Positions 7,724-16,821 of a stretch of 64,000 bases of DNA are shown here, one piece after another. The DNA is taken from NCBI GenBank assembly GCA_964521255.1, contig CAZFRM010000011.1, forward strand, positions 62,001 through 126,000. Reading direction: 5' to 3'. Numbering within the stretch: the first letter of the stretch is position 1; each line of letters begins with the position of its first letter. The notes beneath the pieces were generated by a model. It had not been told where the DNA came from. It did no database searches and was given only the letters and a program-made list of their open reading frames with translations. Position numbers and translations under genes: made by a program. This DNA comes from ZC4RG29 sp964521255 (GTDB lineage: Bacteria > Bacteroidota > Bacteroidia > Cytophagales > Cyclobacteriaceae).

Positions 7724-8815
7724 TTAACCAATTTTAACCTTGCCATTCTCTTTAACAGACCGGTACACCGCTTCTACCACGCGAATATCTTTTAGTCCTT
7801 CTTCACCGGGAACCAACACTTTTGTATTGTTTTTTATCGCCAAAGCATCATCATCCATTTGCTTAGCCTGTTCGTTGGCTATGGGTGCATTTAATTTAAG
7901 ACCATCACTTGTCTCACCGTTAATTCCATTGTAAGCTGAGAACGGTGACAGCTTGATCCATCCTTTCGAACACGTGATCTTAAGATCGTTCATGCCTTTT
8001 CCAAAACTGGTCTCGCAAGAGGCTGTTACGCCACCCGGAAAGTCAAGCTCAAAGGCCATGGTCTCATCAATGTCCTTATAGATCTCCGGACGAGTAGTAG
8101 ATTGATGCGCCACTACCGCTATCGGTTCCAGACCGGTACTATACCGTGCGGCATTTAGGGGATAAACTCCCATGTCATACATCGCGCCACCTCCCAATGC
8201 TTTCGTTTGCTTCCAATGATTAGTGCGAGAGTCGCGGTACCCCGCAGCGACGTCAACCTTTACGACTTTCCCATAGGTCATGTCTTTTCGAAGCTGAATG
8301 ATTTTTTGTGTATTCGGTTCATGGTGCATGCGATAGCCGATGCTGAGTTTTACTTTATTCTTGTTACAGGCGTCAATCATGCTTTGACATTCGGCTACTG
8401 TCATGGCCATTGGCTTTTCGCACCAAACATGTTTGCCTGTTTTTGCTGCGCGTATCGTGTACTCTGCATGCATGGAAGGCGGAAGGACGATATAAATTAC
8501 ATCGATGTCGGGATTGTTGGCGATGGAATCAAAACTCTGGTAGTTGTAAATGTTTTTATCGGGTAAGTTATGTTTCTGCTTCCACGTCTCTGCTTTGGAA
8601 GGAGTGCCGGTAACTATGCCGGTAAGCTGACAATGTTGTGTCAATTGCAATGCCGGTGCTAGGAGATCGGTGCTGTAATAACCCAGTCCGACCAATGCAA
8701 CACCGAGCTTATCTTTTTTTTGAGGGACTACTATGTTTGCAAAGGCCTGCTGGCTAACCGTGAGCGCTGCTGCGCTGGCAACTGTCTGCTGAATGAATTT
8801 ACGTCTGTTAATCAT
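7724..8815 (-). CDS. Tat-exported Gfo/Idh/MocA family oxidoreductase
   Basis: A 363-residue NAD(P)-dependent sugar oxidoreductase. The N-terminus MINRRKFIQQ plus a hydrophobic stretch is a twin-arginine signal, so it is probably exported folded with its cofactor. The Rossmann motif GVALVGLGYYSTDLLAP follows at about residue 38. The conserved EKPMAM motif, with the catalytic Lys, is near residue 135. The C-terminal alpha/beta domain includes GGGAMYDMGVYPLNAARY, typical of glucose-fructose oxidoreductase relatives. The substrate is unknown. It appears to be a single-gene unit upstream of the sdh operon. Confidence 0.9.
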   Translation of the reverse strand: MINRRKFIQQTVASAAALTVSQQAFANIVVPQKKDKLGVALVGLGYYSTDLLAPALQLTQHCQLTGIVTGTPSKAETWKQKHNLPDKNIYNYQSFDSIANNPDIDVIYIVLPPSMHAEYTIRAAKTGKHVWCEKPMAMTVAECQSMIDACNKNKVKLSIGYRMHHEPNTQKIIQLRKDMTYGKVVKVDVAAGYRDSRTNHWKQTKALGGGAMYDMGVYPLNAARYSTGLEPIAVVAHQSTTRPEIYKDIDETMAFELDFPGGVTASCETSFGKGMNDLKITCSKGWIKLSPFSAYNGINGETSDGLKLNAPIANEQAKQMDDDALAIKNNTKVLVPGEEGLKDIRVVEAVYRSVKENGKVKIG

Positions 8816-9013
8816 GGTGAATTGTCTTTTATGGTTTAAAGGAAATTTTTAAGGCGTTCTGTGAACTGTTGTAGTTTTATACTTGATGTAATTAATATAC
8901 GATTTTCCACTTATGCCGACCAGCGATATTACGTTAATGTAGTTTTAACTTTTTTGAATGGAAGGATCGGATATGTTCTCAGTTAAAATAACTTAATGTT
9001 GCACATATTTCGT

Positions 9014-9044
9014 TTTGAACTTTTTAACGAAAAGACTATTTTTC
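9014..9044 (+). promoter_or_regulatory. Putative Bacteroidota-type promoter (TTTG / TAnnTTTG-like)
   Basis: TTTG at 9014-9017, then 19 bases, then TATTTTTC at 9037-9044, which has one mismatch to TAnnTTTG. It lies about 60 bases before the TerB-like gene. Confidence 0.4.
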
Positions 9045-9104
9045 CTTCCGAATCGTGCCGTTGATTGAAAATATCTTTAAAACAACTTCCAATTTTTTAA
9101 AGTA

Positions 9105-9452
9105 ATGCTAGACCCTATCCGATTACAACATTTTAGAAATCTCGTTTCGCTGAGTGCCGTTGACGGCATCATTAAAGATGTTGAACGTGTAGCTCTTTCA
9201 CAGATAGCTTTTGAGCGTGAAATACCACTTGACCGATTGAACATTATGATTTCACGTGCCAATGAATACACTTACCTGATACCGCAAAATCAAAAAGAAA
9301 AGGAAACACAGCTCCATGAAATGATTGACCTTGCCTTGATCGATGGTGAACTATCAGCAGCGGAAATGGAGCTTATAACAATGGTGGCAGAGAAGCTGGG
9401 GTTTGGTAAAGATGAGTTGGATAAGATGATGGAAAGTCATCTTAAGTCTTGA
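9105..9452 (+). CDS. TerB-like domain protein
   Basis: A 115-residue all-helical soluble protein matching the TerB/DjlA-N fold. Two acidic repeats are present: VDGIIKDVERVALSQIAFE near residue 19 and IDGELSAAEMELITMVAEKLG near residue 78, each with Asp-Gly followed by Glu as in metal-binding TerB helices. TerB-like domains are associated with membrane or stress complexes, but stand-alone versions in Bacteroidota have no settled role. It is transcribed alone, convergent with proA. No ter operon is nearby, so tellurite resistance should not be inferred. Confidence 0.75.
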   Translation: MLDPIRLQHFRNLVSLSAVDGIIKDVERVALSQIAFEREIPLDRLNIMISRANEYTYLIPQNQKEKETQLHEMIDLALIDGELSAAEMELITMVAEKLGFGKDELDKMMESHLKS

Positions 9453-9490
9453 GCAAATTGTTAATTGGTACATCGACAATCAACAATCAA

Positions 9491-10735
9491 TTAAGGTCTT
9501 ACCGTTCCATTACCTTTCACTAACCACTTATACGATGTCATTTCTCTTAAAGCCATCGGCCCCCTAGCATGAAGCTTCTGTGTACTGATACCAATCTCTG
9601 CGCCAAGACCGAACTGTGCCCCATCTGTAAAGGCGGTGGAAGCATTGGCATAAACAGCAGCAGCATCAACACTTTTTAAAAACAGGTCGATAACATCGTT
9701 ATCTTCCGCAATGATTGCCTCGCTGTGTTTCGAGCTATGCGTTGCAATATGATCCAACGCCTCGTCTGCATTGCTAACGGTTTTGATGCTCATCTTGTAA
9801 TCCAGAAATTCTGTGCCGAAATGTTCAGGAGCAGCGTGCTCTAACAAGCTAAGAGGATATTGATCTTTGATTTTCGCGAAAGATTTTTCATCAGCATAGA
9901 TCTTTACGTTTTTCTCAACCAGTTTTTTTGTCAGCGCAGGAAGATCCTGTAACCTTCCCTCATGAACGATGAGGCAGTCGAGCGCATTGCAAACACTTAC
10001 CCGTCTTGTTTTTGAATTGAAAATTATGTCAGCACCTTTATTAACATCGCCACTGCTGTCGAAGTAGGCATGTACAATACCGGCTCCTGTTTCTATCACC
10101 GGCACTTTTGAATTTTGTCTTACATAATCAATGAGGTTTTGACTTCCCCGGGGAATGATAACATCTACATAACCTATGGCCTGAAGAAGCTCTGTTGTAG
10201 CTGACCGATCGGAAGGTAATAGGGCAATGATATTTGTATTCACCTGAAATTCCTGGAGAACTTCTTTGATGATTTTTACAATGGCTTTGTTTGAATTTTC
10301 GGCATCACTTCCGCCTTTAAGTATACATGCATTCCCTGACTTCAGACAAAGCGCAAATACATCAAAGGTAACATTAGGCCGGGCTTCATAAATTATTCCG
10401 AGAACACCCATTGGCACCGTTATCTTTTCAAGGTCAAGGCCGTTATCGAGTTGTTTTTTTTCCAGGGTGATGCCCAGGGGTGAAGGCAATATGGCTACTT
10501 TTCTAAGATCCGCTATTATGTCTTGAATTCGTGCCGCAGTTAATTTAAGCCGGTCGTACTTCGGGTCGCTTTCGGGCATGCGCACGAGGTCTTTTTGATT
10601 TTCAGTTAGAATGAAATCAATATTTTTCTCTGTTTTTTCCGCTAAAGCATTGAGGACTGAATTAATTTTTTCTTCACTCAGTAAAGTTAACTTTCTGCTT
10701 GCTTCTTGTACGGACTTGAATGTTTGCTGGAGCAT
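9491..10735 (-). CDS. proA: Glutamate-5-semialdehyde dehydrogenase (gamma-glutamyl phosphate reductase)
   Basis: A 414-residue aldehyde-dehydrogenase-fold enzyme making glutamate semialdehyde from gamma-glutamyl phosphate with NADPH, the second step of proline synthesis. Characteristic blocks are VPMGVLGIIYEARPNVT near residue 92, the catalytic Cys in RRVSVCNALDCLIVHEG, and GTEFLDYKMSIKTV near the C-terminus. The length matches the family. It is encoded downstream of proB on the same strand, but 276 bases of repeat-containing DNA separate them, so co-transcription is uncertain. Confidence 0.96.
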   Translation of the reverse strand: MLQQTFKSVQEASRKLTLLSEEKINSVLNALAEKTEKNIDFILTENQKDLVRMPESDPKYDRLKLTAARIQDIIADLRKVAILPSPLGITLEKKQLDNGLDLEKITVPMGVLGIIYEARPNVTFDVFALCLKSGNACILKGGSDAENSNKAIVKIIKEVLQEFQVNTNIIALLPSDRSATTELLQAIGYVDVIIPRGSQNLIDYVRQNSKVPVIETGAGIVHAYFDSSGDVNKGADIIFNSKTRRVSVCNALDCLIVHEGRLQDLPALTKKLVEKNVKIYADEKSFAKIKDQYPLSLLEHAAPEHFGTEFLDYKMSIKTVSNADEALDHIATHSSKHSEAIIAEDNDVIDLFLKSVDAAAVYANASTAFTDGAQFGLGAEIGISTQKLHARGPMALREMTSYKWLVKGNGTVRP

Positions 10736-10769
10736 TGGATAAGGTTAATCGTAAATCGTGGTTAAAAGC

Positions 10770-10938
10770 ATTTTAACATTTAGCATACTCTTCTAACAAA
10801 ACGGCACCTTTGAAGTCCCTCTCCTTTGGAGAGGGATTTAGGGTGAGGCCAAGTTTAGGATTAAGGCTAATAGTTAACCGTGATGAAGTATTTTAACATT
10901 TAACATACTCTTCTTAGCAAACGAATCTCTGAAGTCCC
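10770..10938. repeat. Tandemly duplicated intergenic segment
   Basis: The block starting ATTTTAACATTTAGCATACT at 10770 recurs with small changes 120 bases on, at 10890, and both copies run into TGAAGTCCC. A tandem duplication of about 120 bp has partly decayed. The first unit also holds the palindrome at 10817-10835. Confidence 0.7.
10817..10850. repeat. REP-like palindrome (CCCTCTCC family)
   Basis: CCCTCTCC (10817-10824), TTT, GGAGAGGG (10828-10835), followed by GGGTGAGGCC (10841-10850). The same element in opposite orientation occurs inside the inverted repeat near 38.06 kb. This is a dispersed palindromic family. Confidence 0.65.
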
Positions 10939-11011
10939 CTCATTGGTGAGCCTGCCTGCCAAGACACGGCTCCGAAACTCAAAACTTGATGAATCCACCA
11001 TTAACCACAAC

Positions 11012-12085
11012 CTAATGTAAATATAAATGATCATAATGGATCATTGGTTTCTGGTTCTTCTGTCCGATCAGTTCCTTCGCTTTTTTATAGCCGTATCGCG
11101 CAAGACCTAATCCAATTTCATGATCTTTTTCGTCAACGATTTTAACGATATCTCCTTTCTTGAATTTTCCCATCACCTGCACCATTCCTACGGGCAATAG
11201 ACTTTTAGCCTTGTCGGAGAGCAATACATTTTTCGCCCCGGCATTGATCATCACTTTTCCTTTTGGCTCCTCATAAGCGTGAGCCATATATTTCTTAAAG
11301 CTTGAGGCTAATTTTTTTGCCGGGAAGCGGGTTCCTGTTTTTTCATCATTCAGTACTTTCAGAATGATATCTTCTTTTTTTCCATTGGCAATGTGTACCG
11401 GAATTCCAACGCCGGCAATTTTTGCTGCTGTCTGACATTTCGTTAAAATTCCACCGCGCCCGAAACCTGATTTCTTACCATTCACTATGTCCTCAAGATT
11501 AATTTCCTTGGCATCGTAAAGATGAATTAGGTTTGTTCCGGGAAGATCAGGGTCTCCGTCGTATATACCATCAACGTTGGTGAGGATCACTAAAATATCA
11601 GTGTTCATCATTGCGCTTACGAGTCCGGCAAGTTCATCGTTATCGGTGAACATAAGTTCGGTCACTGAAACAACATCGTTTTCATTTATGACAGGCACGA
11701 TATGATTACTCAACAAAGCCGACAAGCAATTTTGCATGTTGAGATAGTGATGACGGGTTTTAAAATCTTCCTTGGTTACTAACACCTGGGCGCACTGCAA
11801 GCCAAGTTTGTCGAACAGGTCTTTATACAAAGAGATAAGTTTAACCTGTCCTATAGAAGCGAGGACCTGTCGCTGCACCACCGTGTCAGTTTTCTTTTTG
11901 AATTGATAGAGACTTCGTCCCGCTGCTACCGCTCCCGAAGAGATCAGGATCACGGAATGACCCTTATCGCGCAGATCTTTAATCTGACGGGATATATTAG
12001 TAATGATTCCTTCATCCAATAGCCCTTCGCTGTTGGTAAGAACGTTCGAGCCAACTTTAATGGCAATTGTTGAATTTTTCTTCAT
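11012..12085 (-). CDS. proB: Glutamate 5-kinase
   Basis: A 357-residue enzyme phosphorylating glutamate with ATP, the first and usually proline-inhibited step of proline synthesis. The amino-acid kinase domain starts at IAIKVGSNVLTNSEG and includes VILISSGAVAAGR, VINENDVVS and GFGRGGILTKCQTA. A C-terminal PUA domain follows from about residue 262 (GKVMINAGAKNVLLSDKAKS...), as in the E. coli enzyme. The frame is open to a TTG at 12130, but the ATG at 12085 gives the standard N-terminus and lies just after a TATATTTG box, so it is preferred. Confidence 0.95.
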   Translation of the reverse strand: MKKNSTIAIKVGSNVLTNSEGLLDEGIITNISRQIKDLRDKGHSVILISSGAVAAGRSLYQFKKKTDTVVQRQVLASIGQVKLISLYKDLFDKLGLQCAQVLVTKEDFKTRHHYLNMQNCLSALLSNHIVPVINENDVVSVTELMFTDNDELAGLVSAMMNTDILVILTNVDGIYDGDPDLPGTNLIHLYDAKEINLEDIVNGKKSGFGRGGILTKCQTAAKIAGVGIPVHIANGKKEDIILKVLNDEKTGTRFPAKKLASSFKKYMAHAYEEPKGKVMINAGAKNVLLSDKAKSLLPVGMVQVMGKFKKGDIVKIVDEKDHEIGLGLARYGYKKAKELIGQKNQKPMIHYDHLYLH

Positions 12086-12095
12086 ACCGGATTCA

Positions 12096-12103
12096 CAAAT
12101 ATA
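12096..12103 (-). promoter_or_regulatory. Putative -7 box of proB
   Basis: TATATTTG on the minus strand matches TAnnTTTG exactly. It ends 10 bases before the chosen proB ATG, so the transcript would be almost leaderless. No convincing -33 box at standard spacing was found. Confidence 0.35.
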
Positions 12104-12334
12104 GATAAGCGGATGATTGAATAGGTTCAATAGATGTCCGGTAAATGCAGTTTATTTTGTCGCCTCAATCGTTTTCGGTGCCATTCAAACAAGGTAAGCT
12201 CCGTATTAACCAAAAGTTTCTGATTAGATGTGCTGAATTGCTAATTTTTGCAGTTAATAATTTCCCAAATTGTGTTTTTTTTGCTGGATGGATTCAATCA
12301 TGAGTTCTGTTTTTTCAACAAACCGGATAGTTAG

Positions 12335-14956
12335 ATGAGGTTGGCGGCGTTCATGTTTTTCTTTTTGTGTTCCGCAGCAGCCTTTGGTCAATTCACCATC
12401 ATAAAATCTTATGAAACCAAACGTTTGGAGGGCGCCCCGCCAAGAATCGATGGTTTTTTAAGCGAGACGGTATGGAACCAAATAGAATGGGGTGGAGGAG
12501 ACTTTATCCAGATTTCTCCTGAACCGGGAGCTTCACCTTCTGTTCAAACCAAATTCAAGATACTTTACGATGCCAAGAATCTCTACATCGCGCTAAAGAA
12601 TTATGATCCGGATCCGGGCAAGATTGTACGACGCCTGTCGCGGCGCGATGGATTTGATGGTGATTACGTTGAAGTAAATATTGATAGCTACTTCGACAAA
12701 AGGAGCGCGTTTTCTTTTATATCCTCAGTGTCGGGTGTTAAAAGTGACGAGTTTCTTTCCAACAATGGCAATACACGAAATGTAATGTGGGACCCAATCT
12801 GGTATCTGCAGACCACTATTGATGAAGAGGGATGGGTGGCGGAAATTCAAATACCGCTTAGTCAACTCCGGTTTTCTGACAAAGATGTACAGACATGGGG
12901 ATTGCAAATCACGCGAAGATTTTTCCGTAACCAGGAGCGATCAGCCTGGCAATTTATTCCGCCTGATTCACCAGGTTCAATTCATCTTTATGGAGAGTTA
13001 GGGGGCCTTAAGGGAATCAAATCGCAAAAGCAATTAGAGATACAACCTTATGTGGTCGCGAAGACAGAAAGATACCAGAAGGAAGCAGGCAATCCCTTCG
13101 CGACGGGCAAATCTTCTTCCTTCGACTACGGTCTTGACGCGAAGGTCGGGATAACAAGCGACGTGACCCTTGATCTTTCCTTCAATCCGGATTTTGGCCA
13201 GGTGGAAGCAGACCCCTCGCAGGTAAATCTCTCGGCCTTCCAGGTTTATTTACAGGAGCAACGCCCATTTTTTATCGAAGGAAAAAATGTTCTGAATTTC
13301 CCTGTTGTTGATTTCGGGAATACCAATCTTTTTTATTCACGGCGAATAGGCCGCGCTCCGCAAGGTTTCATCGAAACCGATAAGGATGTGGATGATGGAG
13401 TGAATGAATACGTAAAAACGAATGATAATACTTCTATTCTCGGAGCGGCTAAGCTGACAGGAAAAAATAAAAAAGGACTTTCATGGGGAGTGCTTGAATC
13501 CGTAACCGCCCGTGAGCTTGGACAGATTGATAGTGCTGGAATTTCGAGTAAACGAGTTGTTGAACCGTTAACAAATTACCTTGTCACTGCCGCACAACAA
13601 GAGATCAATCAGGGCAAGACTGTTGTCAGTGCAATGTTTACAGCGACCAATAGAAAAATTGATGATGTCAATCTCAATTGGTTACGCGATGAGGCCTACA
13701 GTAGCGGAGTGGATGTGATGCATACATGGAAAAAGCGTACCTACTATGTGAACGCAAAAACTGCCATGAGTCATGTACGAGGTTCCCGCGAAGCCATAAC
13801 GCATACACAGGAATCTTCTGAAAGGTATTTTCAGCGGCCCGACAATGACTATGCTAACGTAGACACTACGCTAACCGCCCTCACAGGTACGGGAGGTGCA
13901 GTGAACCATGGCAAGCAAAGTGGAAAATTCGTTTATGATATTGGTTATGCCTGGATGTCGCCGCAACTGGAAGTAAATGATATAGGCTTTATGCCTCAAA
14001 CCAGCCAGATGAGTGAATGGGTATGGATGCAATACAGGGTGATGAACCTTACAAAGGTGTTCCGCTCCCAGCGATACAGCGCTTCACAAAGTCTTGGTTG
14101 GGATTTTGACAAACGTCTTACAGGAGTTTACTATGACGTTCATACGAGCCATCAGTTTAGAAATTTTTGGTCAATAAATACAGGAATGAGTATGGCGACC
14201 CGTTCCGTTTCTAACGCCGACCTTCGTGGTGGACCTGCCCTTCGCTACCCCGGCAACTTTGGCGGAGGCCTCTGGGTCAGCACGGATGGTAGGAAGAAAC
14301 TTCAATTTGGAATGGGGCCAAATGCCCGATGGGGTTTTGATAAATTCCACCAGCATAAGGGCCTGGATCTTCAATTCAATTACCGCCCTATCAATTCCCT
14401 GAGCGTATCCCTTTCACCCAGTCTTAGTTCACGGCAAAGTACTATGCAGTATGTAACAACCGGAACAGTGGGTGACGAAAATCGTTACATCGTTGCTGAG
14501 ATTGATCAGACTACAGCACGCCTCTCGCTGCGGATGACTTACATAATAAAACCAAACCTGTCTCTTCAATATTGGGGACAACCTTTCGGTACCACGGGTG
14601 AATACTCAAAATTCAAGTACATAACGGATGCAAATGCAGATGAATATAAAAACCGTTTTTTAATGATTCCTGATCAATCCATTAGCCTGAATGGTGATAA
14701 TGTCTATTCAATAGATGAAAATTTAGACGGTAAGGTAGACCTAACTTTTAGCAATCCTGATTTCAACATTGGTCAGTTCAGATCAAACATGGTGTTACGT
14801 TGGGAATATATACCAAGCTCCACGGTTTTTCTTGTGTGGTCACAAGAAATGAATGGAGGCTTCACGGACCAATCCGCTCTTATCACCGAGTTTGATTTCC
14901 AGGACAAGGCTCATAATGTTTTTCTCATGAAGCTTACGCATAGATTTTCTTTGTGA
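12335..14956 (+). CDS. DUF5916 outer membrane protein with CBM9-like domain
   Basis: An 873-residue secreted protein. A signal peptide (residues 1-18, cleavage near AAAFG-Q) is followed by a carbohydrate-binding family 9-like domain (about 30-215; the block GAPPRIDGFLSETVW is typical). The rest matches DUF5916, recognisable from PDFGQVEADPSQVNLSAF and EQRPFFIEGKNVL, and continues as an amphipathic beta-strand array ending in an aromatic-terminated strand (LTHRFSL), as in outer membrane barrels. Family members often occur near TonB-dependent transporters, but none is adjacent here. Function is unproven; carbohydrate or glycan recognition at the cell surface is likely. Confidence 0.85.
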   Translation: MRLAAFMFFFLCSAAAFGQFTIIKSYETKRLEGAPPRIDGFLSETVWNQIEWGGGDFIQISPEPGASPSVQTKFKILYDAKNLYIALKNYDPDPGKIVRRLSRRDGFDGDYVEVNIDSYFDKRSAFSFISSVSGVKSDEFLSNNGNTRNVMWDPIWYLQTTIDEEGWVAEIQIPLSQLRFSDKDVQTWGLQITRRFFRNQERSAWQFIPPDSPGSIHLYGELGGLKGIKSQKQLEIQPYVVAKTERYQKEAGNPFATGKSSSFDYGLDAKVGITSDVTLDLSFNPDFGQVEADPSQVNLSAFQVYLQEQRPFFIEGKNVLNFPVVDFGNTNLFYSRRIGRAPQGFIETDKDVDDGVNEYVKTNDNTSILGAAKLTGKNKKGLSWGVLESVTARELGQIDSAGISSKRVVEPLTNYLVTAAQQEINQGKTVVSAMFTATNRKIDDVNLNWLRDEAYSSGVDVMHTWKKRTYYVNAKTAMSHVRGSREAITHTQESSERYFQRPDNDYANVDTTLTALTGTGGAVNHGKQSGKFVYDIGYAWMSPQLEVNDIGFMPQTSQMSEWVWMQYRVMNLTKVFRSQRYSASQSLGWDFDKRLTGVYYDVHTSHQFRNFWSINTGMSMATRSVSNADLRGGPALRYPGNFGGGLWVSTDGRKKLQFGMGPNARWGFDKFHQHKGLDLQFNYRPINSLSVSLSPSLSSRQSTMQYVTTGTVGDENRYIVAEIDQTTARLSLRMTYIIKPNLSLQYWGQPFGTTGEYSKFKYITDANADEYKNRFLMIPDQSISLNGDNVYSIDENLDGKVDLTFSNPDFNIGQFRSNMVLRWEYIPSSTVFLVWSQEMNGGFTDQSALITEFDFQDKAHNVFLMKLTHRFSL

Positions 14957-15100
14957 CGGTTGATTTTCTGTAGCAACGATTTGCGTTAATCATAGCTTTC
15001 CATCCCTTTTTTCTGGTTTAAAATATCCTCGTCTCTCAAGGTTACACAGCTCTTCCTAAGACATTAAAGTCAAATTCTTTTTCTCACTAAGCTTACCGTT

Positions 15101-15631
15101 ATGGAAACACTGGTGATATATGGAATATCAACCCTCGCTATTGTATTAGGATTTGTGGCTTTGCTAAAGCAGAAGGTTTACATTGATTCGAATACAAATC
15201 AACCAACCGAAGTAGATATCCCGGTTGTGGGTAAACTTAAAACTAATTACCCGTCGCTGGTTTTTGTTTTTCTGGGCTTCTGTTCTTTGCTGTATGTTTT
15301 CTATCATTCAAAGCCAAAAGAAAAGGTTGAATGGACTGTTAACGGTCGCCTTGTTGATCCGCAAAATCAAATTCAAAACTGGAATGATGGCGAATTAAAA
15401 GTTATCCCATCAAGTTTTAAATCGAATGTGGATAGCCAGGGATGCTTTGAAATTCAAATGAAGTTAGAAGCAGGACAAAACTTTGAAGATGTAGCCGAGG
15501 CAATAATATATTCTCATAAGAGAGGTAATGCTCAGTTGATTCCGAAAAGTGACACTTCGCTGCTGCTAAAGCGAACAAATCATTTTCGTTCTTATCGACC
15601 ACTACAACTCGAAATCATTCCAAATAATTAG
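15101..15631 (+). CDS. Membrane protein of unknown function
   Basis: A 176-residue protein with two predicted membrane helices (residues about 3-24 and 49-68), then a soluble domain of about 105 residues containing a single Cys. The two helices bracket a short loop with VDIPVVGKL. I do not recognise a family. It is four bases upstream of the next small gene on the same strand, so the two are probably an operon, facing a convergent secreted protein gene. Confidence 0.65.
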   Translation: METLVIYGISTLAIVLGFVALLKQKVYIDSNTNQPTEVDIPVVGKLKTNYPSLVFVFLGFCSLLYVFYHSKPKEKVEWTVNGRLVDPQNQIQNWNDGELKVIPSSFKSNVDSQGCFEIQMKLEAGQNFEDVAEAIIYSHKRGNAQLIPKSDTSLLLKRTNHFRSYRPLQLEIIPNN

Positions 15632-15635
15632 AATC

Positions 15636-15932
15636 ATGAAAATACTAGTACTGGCAATGTTGTTGGCTCTGCCAGGCAGAGTCAAGGCTGATAGTTTTAA
15701 ATTAACTTTGAATGATGGAAAAAACAAGAGAGAGGCACTTTATTCAAGTGTCACTCTTCTTGATAAAAGCAATAAGGTCCTTCTAAGAAAGTATACCGAT
15801 AAGTACGGCCGGGTATCATTGGAAGTTAGTCACGGGACTTATGTGTGTGAAGTTACTTGTGAAAACAAAATTTACAGAGTGCAAATTGTTATCAACGGTG
15901 ATTCTAATCTTAAGGAAATATTTCTTCAATAA
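15636..15932 (+). CDS. Small secreted protein, carboxypeptidase-regulatory-like fold possible
   Basis: A 98-residue protein with a signal peptide (residues 1-18, VKA-D). The mature part is all-beta: FKLTLNDGKNKREALYSSV, then VLLRKYTDKYGRVSLEVSHGTYVCEV, resembling a one-domain Ig-like or CarboxypepD_reg-like fold in which a ligand or plug segment is carried. Two Cys residues (in YVCEVTCEN) could form a disulfide. Its 3' end overlaps the convergent gene by seven bases. The partner upstream is a membrane protein of unknown role. The fold assignment is tentative. Confidence 0.6.
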   Translation: MKILVLAMLLALPGRVKADSFKLTLNDGKNKREALYSSVTLLDKSNKVLLRKYTDKYGRVSLEVSHGTYVCEVTCENKIYRVQIVINGDSNLKEIFLQ

Positions 15933-16495
15933 TTCCTGCTATAGATCACCACATCCTTTAAATGATTCTTCGCGAATGCATAAGATAAGCCCTTACCAAC
16001 GTAAGAGCGTTCGGGTTCCACCAATAAGAAAGAAGCTGAGTTAGGAACATTAAGTCCCCATGAACCTGAGGGCTGAAGATCACCGGGCAGGATCAGCGCG
16101 ACGTGACCTACTCCTTCTGTGTTCATATAAATTGCTATAACTGCTTTTTTTGCATTTGCATTACTTTGTGCTTCTGCCAGCGCCTTCTGCTCGTAACCAT
16201 GACCAAGCATTTTCCATTGGTTGCTTTCATTGAGAAGCTTTGCTATTTCACTTACCATTAAGTTTCTTCCCAATTTTGCTGAGTAAAAGTCATTTAGTTT
16301 ATACACGTTCGTCAATGATTCACCAATGAATTTACTGCATTCTGCATTGTTGTTGGTTGTGTTCTTACAGTCCAGAAACTGTTGCAGTGAGTTGGTGAGA
16401 TCTTTGTTCCAATTGTCATTTAAACTTTGCGCCTGAGATGTGTAAAAGGCCGCTGACATAGCCAGCATGAAACAAATCTTGTTCAACGATGTCAT
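15926..16495 (-). CDS. Secreted protein, possible NlpC/P60- or CHAP-like amidase
   Basis: A 189-residue protein with a signal peptide (1-22, TSQA-Q). Within the mature part ECSKFIGESLTNVYK places a Cys at the start of a helix, and GVGHVALILPG follows about 75 residues later with a His-containing strand. This Cys...His order and the ending SYAFAK...VVIYSRNY resemble papain-like peptidoglycan amidases and contaminating effector amidases. The similarity is by motif only, so confidence in the enzyme call is limited. It is convergent with a two-gene membrane/secreted pair; whether those are partners is unknown. Confidence 0.55.
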   Translation of the reverse strand: MTSLNKICFMLAMSAAFYTSQAQSLNDNWNKDLTNSLQQFLDCKNTTNNNAECSKFIGESLTNVYKLNDFYSAKLGRNLMVSEIAKLLNESNQWKMLGHGYEQKALAEAQSNANAKKAVIAIYMNTEGVGHVALILPGDLQPSGSWGLNVPNSASFLLVEPERSYVGKGLSYAFAKNHLKDVVIYSRNY

Positions 16496-16821
16496 TTTTC
16501 AGGTATAATTTTAAAGCCGAAATATACAGTTGGTATTTAAACCTATTGAAGTTGTGTAAGTTTAGATGGAAGAAAGTAATTATCAGTTCCGGGGGTGAGT
16601 TATAAATTCCTTTTTTACTCAAGGTGGAAGGATAAAATTCTTTTTTTGTGGGTGTGAACGAAGTATTTATTGTTTTTCTGATTTGACTAAAAAGATTATA
16701 AGATGTGTAAGTTTTTCGGTCAGTAGCAAATACCTTGGGAGTTACCTGAATGAGGGCAAAAAATTATGCCTTACAGATTCCAGAATAAAGAAAGATTCCC
16801 GGTTATTGGCATGGTCTGAAC
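16496..16821. other. Intergenic region with no recognised feature
   Basis: AT-rich spacer of 326 bases between the secreted protein gene (whose upstream region it is) and the end of the EcsC-like gene. Both lie on the minus strand. A plus-strand ORF beginning at 16683 runs into the EcsC gene antisense and shows no domain. No hairpin with a T-run stands out. Confidence 0.5.

Noticed and set aside
9105..9452. Tellurite resistance locus
   Set aside because: Only a lone TerB-like domain is present, with no terC, terD, terZ or similar genes nearby.
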